The notes under the pieces are model-generated. The model had not been told where the DNA came from. It ran no database searches and saw only the letters and a list, made by a program, of their open reading frames with translations. The translations under genes were made by a program, and so were the position numbers. From Adiantum capillus-veneris (Eukaryota > Streptophyta > Polypodiopsida > Polypodiales > Pteridaceae): a DNA stretch of 44,500 bases. Below are positions 1 to 9,443 of the stretch, one piece after another. Where the stretch lies: the NCBI GenBank assembly GCA_014529385.2, contig CM043963.1, positions 100,681,412-100,725,911 on the forward strand, given 5' to 3'. How positions within the stretch are numbered: the first letter of the stretch is position 1; each line of letters begins with the position of its first letter.

Positions 1-29
1 ATCTAAAAATCTTCCCAAGATTTAACCTA

Positions 30-42
30 GGCTCTGATACCA
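30..42 (-). other. tRNA-Met primer-binding site of element C
   Basis: The minus strand reads TGGTATCAGAGCC, the standard plant LTR-retrotransposon sequence complementary to the 3' end of initiator tRNA-Met. One base separates it from a TG/CA-type LTR edge at position 44. The internal region of this element therefore lies to the left, outside the window, and its 5' LTR lies to the right. Confidence 0.8.
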
Positions 43-43
43 G

Positions 44-960
44 TGTGAGGTCCCTGCCCCTTGTCGAGAGGAGCGGAGTATCTTTGATAGGTCTCCAATC
101 CTGAAAAAGAAAAACCAACGGACATTGCCTTAGCTACTATGTAGCCACATGCATGAACTGTTAGTGAAGGATTGGTCCTATCTCGCTATGGCGGAGCGTG
201 ACCACCATAACCCTATCTAAAAACTATCTATAATCAATTATACCTAAAAGTATAAATCTTAGAGTGACCAACCTGTGCGCTTTTTTCTCCATGTTTTAGA
301 AGCACAGCCGCCAAGGTTTGTCTCTTTTAAGATTTATGACTTAAAAAAAATAATTTCTAGCATTGGAAAGTTACCCGACTCATCGGGTCCACCCGTCCGT
401 AGAATGATACCGTCGGGGTATCATTCTCTCACTTTCCACACCACACTCACCCTTCTTTTGTTATCTAATTACTACCACACTGTTTAAACATACATGTTCT
501 TTTACTTTATTTATGATACTGGTTCGTTAAAACAGCCCTTCAAACAGTATTACAAACAATAGTCAAACAAGAAGTCGTCCAATTTTAAACCAACAACCCT
601 TGGATTAAGTTCACTCAAGAATCTCTACTGGCGCTATTATGTCCGATCGGTATATACGTTATTTATAAAAACCCTTATCCTCATGAGCGTCCCATACCGC
701 TCGACAAGTACTCGTTGTGCTAATTTGGACGTACTCCCGCCACAGCAACAACGGTGCCAATCTGGGCGTCATCCTCACGCCACGGCAAAACAAAACTGTA
801 GTATCCAGCTGGGCTAATCTCGGTGTACTCCCACCACAGCATCAGCAGTGCCATCCTGGGCGTCATCTCACGCCTCGTCCAGTGCCACATAATACCAATG
901 CTAATAAGTAGAGAGACTTGAGAGAAACCATACCGAAGGTTTTGGACAAACATTCTTTCC
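44..960 (-). mobile_element. 5' LTR of minus-strand element C (right edge not fixed)
   Basis: On the plus strand the repeat begins TGTGAGGTCC directly beside the primer-binding site, so on the minus strand it ends in CA as an LTR should. No second copy lies in the window, so the other edge cannot be placed; 960 is only a guess. No convincing gene is seen here. It contains a two-copy tandem repeat (719-878). Lineage is unknown. Confidence 0.55.
719..878. repeat. Two-copy ~94-bp tandem repeat in LTR C
   Basis: The segment starting GCTAAT near 719 and the one near 813 share the series GTACTCCC, CCACAGCA, GTGCCA, CTGGGCGTCATC and CACGCC in the same order. The copies differ at several positions. 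The repeat is relatively GC-rich within an AT-rich background. Confidence 0.7.
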
Positions 961-1129
961 TATAACAACCAATTTAACCAGACATTCTTTCCTACTTGTC
1001 AAACATATGCCGAGGTTCTTGGGGTTAAGCCCCGTGGTTTCGGTCCGTGTTTTCTTTTCATAAGGTAAATAATATATTCCTATGGTTTCGCATATGCAAT
1101 GATGCATAACTTGAAACTGCAATACTAAC

Positions 1130-1252
1130 CTGTACCATAGCTCCGGTTGGTCCGATTGGTGGAGACATAACATGTTCCGCAGAAGTTTCATCGTTACTTG
1201 TACCGGCTTCAGGATCATTAACGCCTTGTGTTCGAGCACGCTTTGGAGCCAT
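1130..1252 (-). CDS. Short Gag-like or exon-like N-terminal fragment
   Basis: A 41-codon reading frame starts MAPKRARTQG and is rich in Ser, Thr, Asn and Glu. Basic starts of this kind are common in plant gypsy Gag proteins, but 41 residues are not enough to assign it. The frame runs into CAG followed by GTTAGT, a good match to a plant 5' splice site, after which it loses coding character. It could be the start of another retroelement's Gag, upstream of and separate from LTR C, or a first exon of a host gene. I see no continuation. Confidence 0.25.
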
Positions 1253-2013
1253 TTTTTTGTACTACACTTATGTTATACACTTAGAACTTTAAATTGGTCA
1301 ATTTCCCTAGTAATCTCCTTGTTTCCAAAGAGAGTCTGTAATTTGAACCCTCGCCAACTTGGATTCACACTTAATGTTGTTTTTCTTCATCTAATTTCTA
1401 TACATCAAATATTTGTTAATCTTAATTAATCAAAAATTAAGTGTGTAAACTACGAGTGAAAGTTTAGGACTGCATTACTTTATGCATGACATTTCTAATC
1501 CAATTCTAACTTCCATTTCTATACTTCAACTAAATCAATTTTTAGTATTATTTAAAATTCTACTAATCTAATTGACAATAAAATTGGTGAATGAGAATTT
1601 CATCATGTATAATAAGAATATGATGAGTTCTCTTATGTATTAACTTTCAATTAACTATGCATAAGTTAATAGTGAAGATGTACTAACTAGAGAGAGTAGG
1701 TATACTTAGAGAGATTAGAGTAAGAGAAAACATACACACACATCTTTTTTAAAGTTAATTGAATCTTACTAATCTATTAGAGAAATTAGAGTAAGAGATA
1801 GCACACACACACACACACACACACATATCCTTATTTAAGCTAATTGAATCTTACTAATCTATTAGAGAGATTAGAGTAAGAGATAAAATTCCAAGGAATC
1901 AGAGGTTGCTTGAGACAAGCCGGCTTAAGGATGACCAATCATTCTTTCCTAAATCAACCAGCTTTAGCCCAAACAATTCCTTCTTAATTTACAAACAAAT
2001 TCACATTAGTTTT
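1253..2013. repeat. AT-rich flank with ~80-bp tandem repeat and CA tract
   Basis: No gene is seen. From about 1707 to 1892 the motif ATTAGAGTAAGAG recurs three times. The copies are separated by GTTAATTGAATCTTACT or GCTAATTGAATCTTACT, giving a unit of roughly 75-85 bp. The second unit carries a (CA)12 tract at 1802-1825 where the first carries only a short CA run, so the microsatellite has grown inside the repeat. The segment ends at the left LTR of element A. Confidence 0.65.
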
Positions 2014-2947
2014 TGTTGGTGGATATGCCGGGACGTACGTCAGCACAACTAGAACTCACCTAACAAGATTTGTCAGCTAAGGACGAAGCTCGACCCGCAG
2101 GCGCGTGGAAGCAAGCATAGGGTGTCAACCTACACTCGACCGACTATTGACTACTTCCTACAAAGGTCTCTACCCAATGTCTAAGTTACAGCCTTCAAGA
2201 GTACACAAGAGGAGACTTCCTACAACACTTTCAAGAGCCAAATACCCATCAAACGTTCTCGAAACGCTACGGAACTTGAAGGAAACCCTATTAACACCAA
2301 TAGGTCGCTCTCCTTAAGGTCCGTGATCCAAAACCCAAACCCTAAACACCCGGTGCAAAATCACGTAGGATGTCTGACAGGTTTTTGCAGGTCTTCGTTT
2401 CTGAAAACTAAAGTTCCTAATGTGTAGCTCTACTCATTGCGAACGCGTGGATTTGCTGAAATGCAAAAATAGACAACATATGCTCACCGAATCACCTGAT
2501 ATAGCTCGTGGGTCGATCTCGCAAAACCGGGCCATACACCTGCAATGTAGGTGTTGGCGCGTAGCTCTCTTCGGGGGCAACACAGTGCACTTCTCCGCAC
2601 TTGATTCCGACCACTAGTGCGCACGTAGCGTCAAGATAAACTCTCACTCTCTCTCTCGTACACAGAGTATGCTCAACTCACACAGACAAACTTATAAAAA
2701 TGACAAAAGGTTTTTTGCATTAAGGTCAAAAGTGGTATAAATACCTTACAATCTCAAACCCTAATGTTCCAATTTAACCATTTACTAAGTCTAAATGACA
2801 AAAATGGGATACAATTTGGAAGCTTCTGCAAGCCCCACTATTTCCAAAGGTGAAATGACGGTTTCTTCTCAATTAAAGAATGATTACAAAGGAAATTAGT
2901 ATCCCGCCGGGCAATCATTCTCCGTTGGGTGTGTCCAACCGCTAACA
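2014..2947 (-). repeat. 3' LTR of element A
   Basis: Direct repeat of 29199-30131, starting TGTTGG and ending GCTAACA on the plus strand. By eye the two copies differ at roughly 5% of positions, many of them C/T or G/A changes at CpG or CHG-like sites, as expected for a methylated old insertion. It contains the half-palindrome GTAGGATGTCT at 2365-2375, also present in the other LTR. Confidence 0.93.
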
Positions 2948-2979
2948 CTTCCCCCCTCCTAGATCATGTCGTCCTCGAC
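2948..2979 (-). promoter_or_regulatory. Polypurine tract and GTCGAGGACGAC box of element A
   Basis: On the minus strand AGGAGGGGGGAAG (2948-2960) directly precedes the LTR start TGTTAGC; this is the expected primer for plus-strand DNA synthesis. Slightly upstream is GTCGAGGACGAC (2968-2979), which occurs identically at 17446-17457 near the 3' end of the nested chromovirus. It lies inside an 18-nt hairpin-like context, CATGTCGTCCTCGACATG. Confidence 0.8.
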
Positions 2980-2999
2980 ATGACAATAGAGCTTCTTCT

Positions 3000-3757
3000 T
3001 TAGTGGAGGCTTTCGCGCAACTTCAGAACAGACTCATACCGTGCATGCTGGGCCAGTAATGTAGGGCCGAATATATCTGTATCAATGGTGAAGAAACCGG
3101 TGTAGAAGGCTTCTTCAAAGGCCTGGAGATGGTACGAGGGCAAAAACATTATTGATAGAGGGCATGTATCACCTCATGGGAAGGTTGAGCAGACAGTTTA
3201 TACGCACATCTATATGTGTCTTGGAAGAAGAATATGCTATCTGTTGCCTGTCCAGGTTTAAAGATCTCAAAAACTGCCAGAAGGGTTTTACATATTTTCC
3301 TGAGCATAATGCAAGAGAGGTCAAGCGAGCCAATGAACAATTTAATGGCGCCCGTTAGGGTTTTCACCATGTATTGCTCACTCATTCTCTCGCCTGCCTT
3401 CAAGCCTGGCAGCTTTGGGTAGTTGAGCCATGTGGGGTTTCTTTTCTTTAGCAGTTCTTGTTCTTTCCAGGTCCGCGTCCTTGGTAGAGGGCAAAAGCTA
3501 AGGTTGTCTCTGATTTTTTTAGGCGCCTCTACCAGATGTACTAAATACTGTGGGTATTTAGTTAGCCATGCTTTTCTCCATTTTGGCTGAGAGTCCACAA
3601 TAAGCTTAACACCTTCTGGTTTGGTGATATCTTCTTCGTATAGTGGCACTATCGGCTCCTCTTTAATCCTCTTGTTTATTGTAGCAGCTTCATACTTGAG
3701 AAGAGGATATGGCAGAGAGGGTTGTAGCCATTCATGTCGAACGACATTTGCATCTAA
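3000..3757 (-). pseudogene. dORF C-terminal domain
   Basis: From about 3757 the frame reads through KLDANVVRHEWLQPSLPYPL and the 166-residue piece 3149-3649 (LYEEDITKPEGVKLIVDSQP, PTWLNYPKLPGLKAGERM). It then shifts to a frame with AFYTGFFTIDTDIFGPTLLA and a TAA at 3000-3002. Between 3757 and 4064 the coding frame also wanders (a KAIEAAIKDTAKEAMQCEQR stretch). This mixed-composition domain has no similarity I can name. Confidence 0.5.
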
Positions 3758-4063
3758 TTTTTAAATGGTCATAGACTCAATACCCTCTGCTCACACTGCA
3801 TGGCTTCTTTGGCGGTGTCTTTTATTGCTGCTTCTATTGCCTTATGTAGATTGTCTTCTTCTTCTTGTGTCAGATCCCGAGGCTCTTGGGATGGTCCCAC
3901 AAGGATGTCTCTTGCATTGTCGTGTCCATTGGGGATCTGACACATTGTCTATATCAATTCCTTCCATGGCTGCTGGCCTTGTGCTCAAGTGTGGCTCATC
4001 AGTCTGCTATTGGCCTTTTAGCTCATCAATCTGCTTTTGATATGCTCTCTTTTCCTGTTCAAC

Positions 4064-4948
4064 TTAATCCCCCATGGTCACTAAAAGGTCGTTCAATTCA
4101 GCATTGGCTTTCTCAGCCTCTTCTAGCTTCCTCTTGGTGTCTTCATTTTCAGCTTGCATCTTCTTGAGATCCTCATCCATCTTCTTTTTCAAGGCTACTA
4201 GCTCATCTTTCATGGCCTTGTTCTCATCCTCCATACGGATTTGCATCTTTAGGGAGCCCTCGGCCATCATCAATCTTTGTCTCTTCTCTAGTGTCAACTC
4301 CTTTTGGAGTTCCTTCATCTGTTTCTCATATATATCCTTCTCTGAAGCAGTGCTAGTTGAGGTAGCGGCTCTGAATCTGCCCGGAGATGCCCTTAGCCTC
4401 TGGATTGTCTGATCTTTCACTTTTATTTGATCTTTCAGCTCTATAACTTTGACCTGGCTGGCCTCATGTTCTAGCTCAGCTTTTTCCTTATCATTCCTCA
4501 AAGTCTCCACTTATTTGGACTCTTCAGCAAGCTGGAGTGTCAAGTTGTCTCTTTCTTTCTCCGCATCCGTCAATGATTTGCTGATTTTCTTATACTCCTC
4601 ATCTGCTCTTTGAAGCTTTTGGTATGCTGCCTGACTCTGACTTTCTAGCTCTTGGCATCTTTTTAGTGCCGCGTCTAGATCAGCTTGCAGCTTGGCTTGC
4701 TTCTGTGTGTTCTCTTGGTCCCGCTTTTGCAGTGAGTCCACTTTGGCTTTGATTTGAACTTCATTTGCTTTGAGATTATCACACTCAATCTTAGTGGCCA
4801 TAGACCTTGCTCTGAGCCCAGTGAGTCTTTGCATCACTTCATCCCAATCATTGGCTTGTGGTTGTAAATCCATTGTATCTGTGGCCATTTCCTTCAACTC
4901 CACCAATCGGGGGCTCAACATATATTCTTTGAGCCTAGTGCTAGACAA
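4064..4948 (-). pseudogene. dORF long coiled-coil segment
   Basis: Two frame-matched pieces (4511-4948 and 4064-4510) split by one TAA. Both are dominated by heptad-like Leu/Ala spacing in a Glu/Lys/Gln background, for example LQADLDAALKRCQELESQ and MKELQKELTLEKRQRLMM, with almost no Pro or Gly. Nearly 300 residues of coiled coil imply a self-assembling rod. Similar composition occurs in many structural proteins, so homology cannot be read from it. Confidence 0.65.
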
Positions 4949-4969
4949 CTCAAAAGCTGCATTAGCTGC

Positions 4970-5494
4970 CTATTTTTGAGAGTATCCAACAGCTAGTAGA
5001 TCAAGGAATATTCTATAGTTTTTTTCTTCTGGATCTGGCTTCTCATCTTTTGGTTCAATTTCTGCCTTCTGCTCTTTCTCTTTGTTCTCCTCTTCCTTGG
5101 AGTCTTGTTGCCCATCAGATTTGTTCAACTCCTCAATTTGTCGGGGTTGAGGAGGACTAGGAGGAGGTGGTGATGGTGGAGGGCTGGATTCTCGACTTGA
5201 TGGTGGGGTTGGTTGCTTCTTCTTGAAGTCCCAACCAACCTTTGTTTTCCTCTCTCTTTCTTGCCCTTCGTGCTCTTCTAGCAGCTGCCGTCTCACATCA
5301 TCAACTTTTTTTTCGGTAAAAGGTATGTTTGGGATATTCTCAGATGTAGCATCTAAGATCTCGAAATTCTTTATATAATCTTCAAAGCGATCCCTTTGAG
5401 TTCTTCGAGAAGATCCAGACATAGCCTCAAGTGAGGGCTTCCATAATTCGCTCAGATCCCCTTTTAGCATCCTCTCAGCTCTGAAACTCTCCAT
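4970..5494 (-). pseudogene. dORF Pro-rich and acidic segment
   Basis: A 174-residue frame. About 90 residues (RRTQRDRFEDYIKNFEIL and following) lead into a proline and serine run (SPPPSPPPPSPPQP) and then a Glu/Lys-rich acidic stretch, ending near LDLLAVGYSQK. An in-frame TAG (4970-4972) separates it from the coiled coil, which continues in the same frame. The composition suggests a flexible linker between the N-terminal domain and the coiled coil. Confidence 0.55.
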
Positions 5495-5749
5495 TAGTCT
5501 TTCTAGCCTTGCTGCTTTCTATGACTTTGTTTCCTTTACTGGCACCTATAGAGTTTCTTTCTTCCTGTTCTTGGGCTATGGCGGCTCTTCTGGCACTGTC
5601 TCTAAACGGCGCTTCAACCTTGTGGCTACCCTTGGAGCCTTAGGAGGCTCTTCTTCTTTGTCTTCCTTCAGCTTGAGCCAATCATCTTGGGAGGGAGGTA
5701 GAGGCCAATTTCCCTTGGCATGCAATACTCCATAGATGACTTTGGTTAT

Positions 5750-6490
5750 CTACTCACTAGACACAATATAAGTGGGATTTTTGGTCCCCATTTTCACAAG
5801 GTTGTCGTGAATGTAAGCGGCATAGTTTATCTCCCTCGGGTGGATCTTCTGCATCGCCCAAGGGAAAGTGGTGGCAATAGCTCCAGGCGGCATCCTGTAT
5901 TTCTGTGGCCGCTTGGTACACATGTGGAAGTACTGATTGTATAATTGGCTCATGATGCCACCTTCGGGTTTGCAATATCTACAAATGTATAGCTATTTTT
6001 CTTCTCTGAGTAGACCTTAATGTCATCCCGCCTCTTAGTGACACTGTCTCCTTTGTTAGAGAGGTCAAGTGCTGCTGCCACCACCTTCTCTGTGATGACA
6101 CTAATCATCGTATTAGGCTTGCCTTGCAGATCTGTAACTCTGGCTATGCCATCCTCTTTGATTGTGGTGACAAACTCCCACACTCTTTTAACATCAATCC
6201 CAGCTGGCAAGGCTTCAAAGTAATTGTGGAGATCCGGTTTCTCCAAGTAGTCCCCCATCTTGCTCCTGACAAATTCATTGAGCTCTTGAGGGATCATGGG
6301 TAGGTCCACTGCATTTCCCTCCGGATCTTTAAACACTCGTTGGTAGATTCTCAGATTATTGGTTTCTAGTAGGTCATCTTGAATCCAAGTGCTTGTGGGC
6401 TTCAGGGTTCCCTCTGGGATAACAAAAGGCTCCACTTCTTCTAAGTATAGTCATCCTCTTCTTCTTTGCAGGCGAATTTGTGGCAGCCAT
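5750..6490 (-). pseudogene. dORF N-terminal domain
   Basis: Begins at ATG 6490 with a PAKKKR basic cluster, then changes frame near 6450 into an approximately 160-residue segment (5950-6435). It continues after another frame change, at an ATGA overlap near 5952, into a segment with MPPGAIATTFPWAMQ and IHPREINYAAYIHDN. The reading stops at TAG 5750-5752, yet the same frame remains coding-like further on (WPLPPSQDDWLKLKED). The arrangement vaguely recalls plant transposon-associated domains found after pol in other gypsy elements, but this is a weak impression only. Confidence 0.5.
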
Positions 6491-6656
6491 GGATCCTGTT
6501 GCACTTAGTAGTCCAAAGTTAGCGTTTTTTATAGATTAGGTGATAAACTGAGTTTTGACTACCCAAATGACTTGAAAATTGAAATAAGAACTCAAAAGGG
6601 ACTAGGGAAGCCATGCGTGTGCCCAGAGTAGGTTTTTGGCTGAAAAATAAGCATGT

Positions 6657-6680
6657 AGACATCCTACGTGTAGAATGTCT
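6657..6680. repeat. Palindrome copy 1
   Basis: 24-bp inverted repeat with left arm AGACATCCTAC, centre GT and right arm GTAGAATGTCT (one mismatch between arms). It matches seven other copies in the element. Confidence 0.8.
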
Positions 6681-7217
6681 ACTTTCTCTGATTTTGATGA
6701 AACTTGACATGCTGGTGGCCCTTGACCTGTGCAACATGGCTATGTACTTGGAATATGGTTTGGACATCAAAAAAGTGCAATTTTGAGCAGATTTAGGCTT
6801 TTGGCTCACAAAATGGGTAGGATGTCCTATATGGATGGGCAAATGATATCCAATTGGATTAAAATTTGATATATAGGCTTCTTATACCATGTAAAAGACT
6901 CCCATGATGTCAATTCCTGCACAGAAGGTCAATATGACCCTGGAGTAGGATGTCTCTTTTCCTAGAATGACTTGATTTTGGTTCTTTGGGTAGCCCTTAG
7001 CATGTAGAACAATGCCTTGTTCTTAGATTTTGATTTGGATAAGTATTGGTGTTGTTAGGAGCATGTGTAGTGTTTTTAGACTCAGAAAAGTGCACCTTTG
7101 AGGTTTTGGGGGCCAAATGTGATGGCTCTGGCTTGAAATTTGATATATGAGCTTGTGAAGATGTTATAAAGATATGTGGAACTCAAAAACACCAGTTGGA
7201 AGTCAAATAGGGCATTT

Positions 7218-7241
7218 AGACATCTTACGCGTTGGATGTCT
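7218..7241. repeat. Palindrome copy 2
   Basis: 24-bp inverted repeat with left arm AGACATCTTAC, centre GC and right arm GTTGGATGTCT. Two arm positions differ from the consensus. Confidence 0.75.
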
Positions 7242-7503
7242 ATTTCATTATTTTTCATATCTGACTCCACAATTAACTTGGCAATGTGATAATAAGTATA
7301 TTGTGCAAGTTTCATGTGATTTGGACTAGTTTTGGTAGGTCTATGACCCTTTATTGCCTCTATGCTCTGACTTTCCGTTTTTTTGATGCATATGAGGTCA
7401 ACTCTTGTCCAAATGTGATGAAACTTGATGGCTAGCATGTATAAGCTATGTAGAAGCTGTGTATAAGATGAGATATTGAGTTGGGTGCCCAAACATGGCC
7501 TTG

Positions 7504-7527
7504 AGACATCCTACACGTAGGATGTCT
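7504..7527. repeat. Palindrome copy 3 (perfect arms)
   Basis: Left arm AGACATCCTAC and right arm GTAGGATGTCT are exact reverse complements around a 2-bp centre AC. Confidence 0.85.
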
Positions 7528-8379
7528 CCTGATGAATTCTTTTGGAGAAGTGTTACTAGTATGTGCCCTTAGCCCCCTTGAGTCCCCTCCTTGTTTGGCT
7601 TTCAGAGCCTCTGAGTCGTTTTCTGACTCTTCGGGTGCTTTTCGGCGATAAAAATTCTTGATGTTAGTCTCCATAGCTTCATGGTTCCTTGGGGAACCTT
7701 GCCATATGGTTTTTGTTGGCTTTGGCTTCACCGAAGCTCCGTTTGGCGATTTGTCGCTCTGGATGCGCCCGTGGTTGCATTTGCATGCTCGACATCCGGT
7801 TTGGCTGTGAGAGCCAGTTGTGACGCTTTGTGTGTCCGATGCCGTTTCTGAAGCTTAGTTCCGCTTCGGGTCACCTTATGGCCATGTGGGCTATATAGCC
7901 TTGTAGAGCATGTCGAGATGCTCCTACCCATGAGTTTTGGTAGCAATTGGGCGACTTTCCACCGATTTACAACTTGGTGGCTTCTTGCAGGGCTCTAGAA
8001 GTTCGGGCTTTTCCCGTTGGTTTTTTGCGCCTTTGTGCATTCAAGAATGGTCTTCTATGCTAGGGTAAACCCCCTATGAAGCCTTATCGCTTTTGGGTTA
8101 GTCGACCGTTAGGTGGCTACCTCTACCTGTAGCTCTCTACTGCCCGTTCCCCGTGTGAACCCTCCACTAGTTTTCGCGATAAAACATCAAACATACGCGA
8201 AAAGCTCAAGGTGCTGAGCCTACCTCTCATATCTAGAGCCTGTCGGGTGGTCGTGCGCGTCGTAGAAGCAGCTGGAAGTCCGGTTCGTTCTAGGTGGCTA
8301 GAGCTCTCTCTCAAGAAGGAAATAGTAGAAATGAGCTCTAAGTGAAGTGAAAAAATCTTATAATGGGGGTCTCTGGACC

Positions 8380-8830
8380 ACTCTCTATGAAATTTGACAT
8401 GTGCTCCTAACTTCTTGCAAGATGCAGTTTAGGCTCGAAAAGTTCCTGATTTGGACTCCGTTTGCCCCGTTTTCGAGAAATTTGACGTTTCGGTCAAAAT
8501 CTGGCCAAAACACGCCTCCCGCTCCATTCACATAATTGCACCCCCATTGTACCATAGGTTTTCCTATAGTCACTGATTATCTCCATATTTTTTGTTTTTC
8601 ATTACGACCATATTTCACCTGCTTTTTGTATTTTAAGTTTTTTTGCCAATACTTAGTAAAATTAAAAAGAAAATAGCAAAATAAATCCAAAAAATCCCCA
8701 AAAATCACAATAACTCAAAAACATCACTGCAAAACACTATGTACACTCACATGGAATTTTTATGGCCGGATTTCTCTGTTTTACCAATATTTTGCCCGAA
8801 AAATGGCTATTTTACATATATACACACACA
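8380..8830. other. Noncoding block shared with element B
   Basis: Resembles 35720-36170 by eye in order and wording: a segment around GCTCGAAAAGTTCC / GACTCAAAAAATTCC, then an A-rich part with AAAGAAAATAGCAAAATA / AAAGAAAATAACAAAATA, then GTACACTCAC / TTTACACTCAT. In both elements it lies downstream of the second protease. No ORF explains it. Confidence 0.5.
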
Positions 8831-8831
8831 C

Positions 8832-9443
8832 CTAGAGGCCTAATTTGGTGTTTGGTCCCATATACTTGTTTCCGTGGTTGTTTTCGTGGATGGAAGTGTC
8901 ATTTCCGTTGTAGCTATAATCTTGTTCGCTGTTAATTGCCCTTTGGAGTTTTTTTGTGGAGGCTTTTGTAGGTTTATTGCCTCGTCCTTGGTCGTCATTG
9001 CTGTTCTGTTGATCGGCACCCACATAGATCGGTTTGCCGGTTTCATATGTAGTGAGTTTCTGGCCTGCTGGTGTTGCTTGTACTGAAGGGAGTTCCTGTT
9101 GCTGTGGTTTGGGGATCCAAATGCGTGTCGCATTTAAGTGGTTACTGAGCATTCTCTTCGGGATCCATATCTTTTTTATTCCCTTGGTTGTTGGTTTAAC
9201 TGTGTTCTTCTATTGACTTCTACTATTGTATTGTGGTTTTTATGCCAGGTTGCCTCTATCCTTCCGTACCCATACTTGTTTTTCGCATGTTGCTAACCTT
9301 GATCTATTCACTGTGGTCGGTGTTGTCTTATTTTTGTAGTGAACATGATTGGCAATTCCCTGGTTGTTCTCCATGGGTATCATGTTGTGCTTTATTGGCA
9401 CCCATCCTTTTTGTTCTTTATCTAGTGATGGTGGTGCTATTAT
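8832..9443 (-). pseudogene. Decayed Gln/Asn/Thr-rich tail after the second protease
   Basis: Downstream of the second-protease ORF the minus strand keeps a Gln-, Asn- and Thr-rich reading (for example NLQKPPQKNSKGQLTANK) broken by stops and frame changes. It may be a C-terminal extension of the protease protein. The corresponding region in element B (36291-36920) has other frames and also resembles a tail. Support is composition and position only. Confidence 0.3.

Larger units (their letters stand above)
3000..6490 (-). pseudogene. Giant downstream ORF (dORF) of element A, broken
   Basis: About 1,160 codons of degraded coding sequence fill the space from an ATG at 6490 to a TAA at 3000-3002, about 50 bp before the 3' LTR. 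Most pieces share one frame and are separated by single stops (TAG 4970-4972, TAA 4511-4513) or one-base frame changes. Order: basic start MAATNSPAKKKR, resembling a nuclear localisation signal; a globular domain; a Pro-rich and acidic stretch; about 300 residues of coiled coil; a C-terminal domain. I recognise no family. Plant elements such as Athila and SIRE1 carry env-like ORFs here, but I see no signal peptide or clear membrane segment, so env is not supported. Its role is unknown. Confidence 0.7.
6491..8831. other. 3' spacer of element A between second protease and dORF
   Basis: No gene is supported; small minus-strand frames here have no recognisable features. The part 6530-7530 is made of diverged repeats related to those in the 5' leader (27480-28680), each centred on the 24-bp palindrome. 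The part 7540-8330 is visibly richer in G and C than its surroundings. The part 8380-8830 resembles 35720-36170 in element B. Tandem repeats in the 3' untranslated region are known from Tat-lineage elements and can seed satellites. Confidence 0.6.

Noticed and set aside
4074-4412. Plus-strand Ser/Phe-rich frame
   Set aside because: Antisense shadow of the coiled-coil segment of the dORF.
3000-6490. dORF as an envelope gene
   Set aside because: Position fits env-like genes, but there is no signal peptide, no clear transmembrane helix and no furin-type site; composition is that of a coiled-coil, probably intracellular protein.
7082-7946. Minus-strand frames of 72-136 residues in the spacer
   Set aside because: They cross the palindromic repeats, show no motif and no continuation; probably chance.
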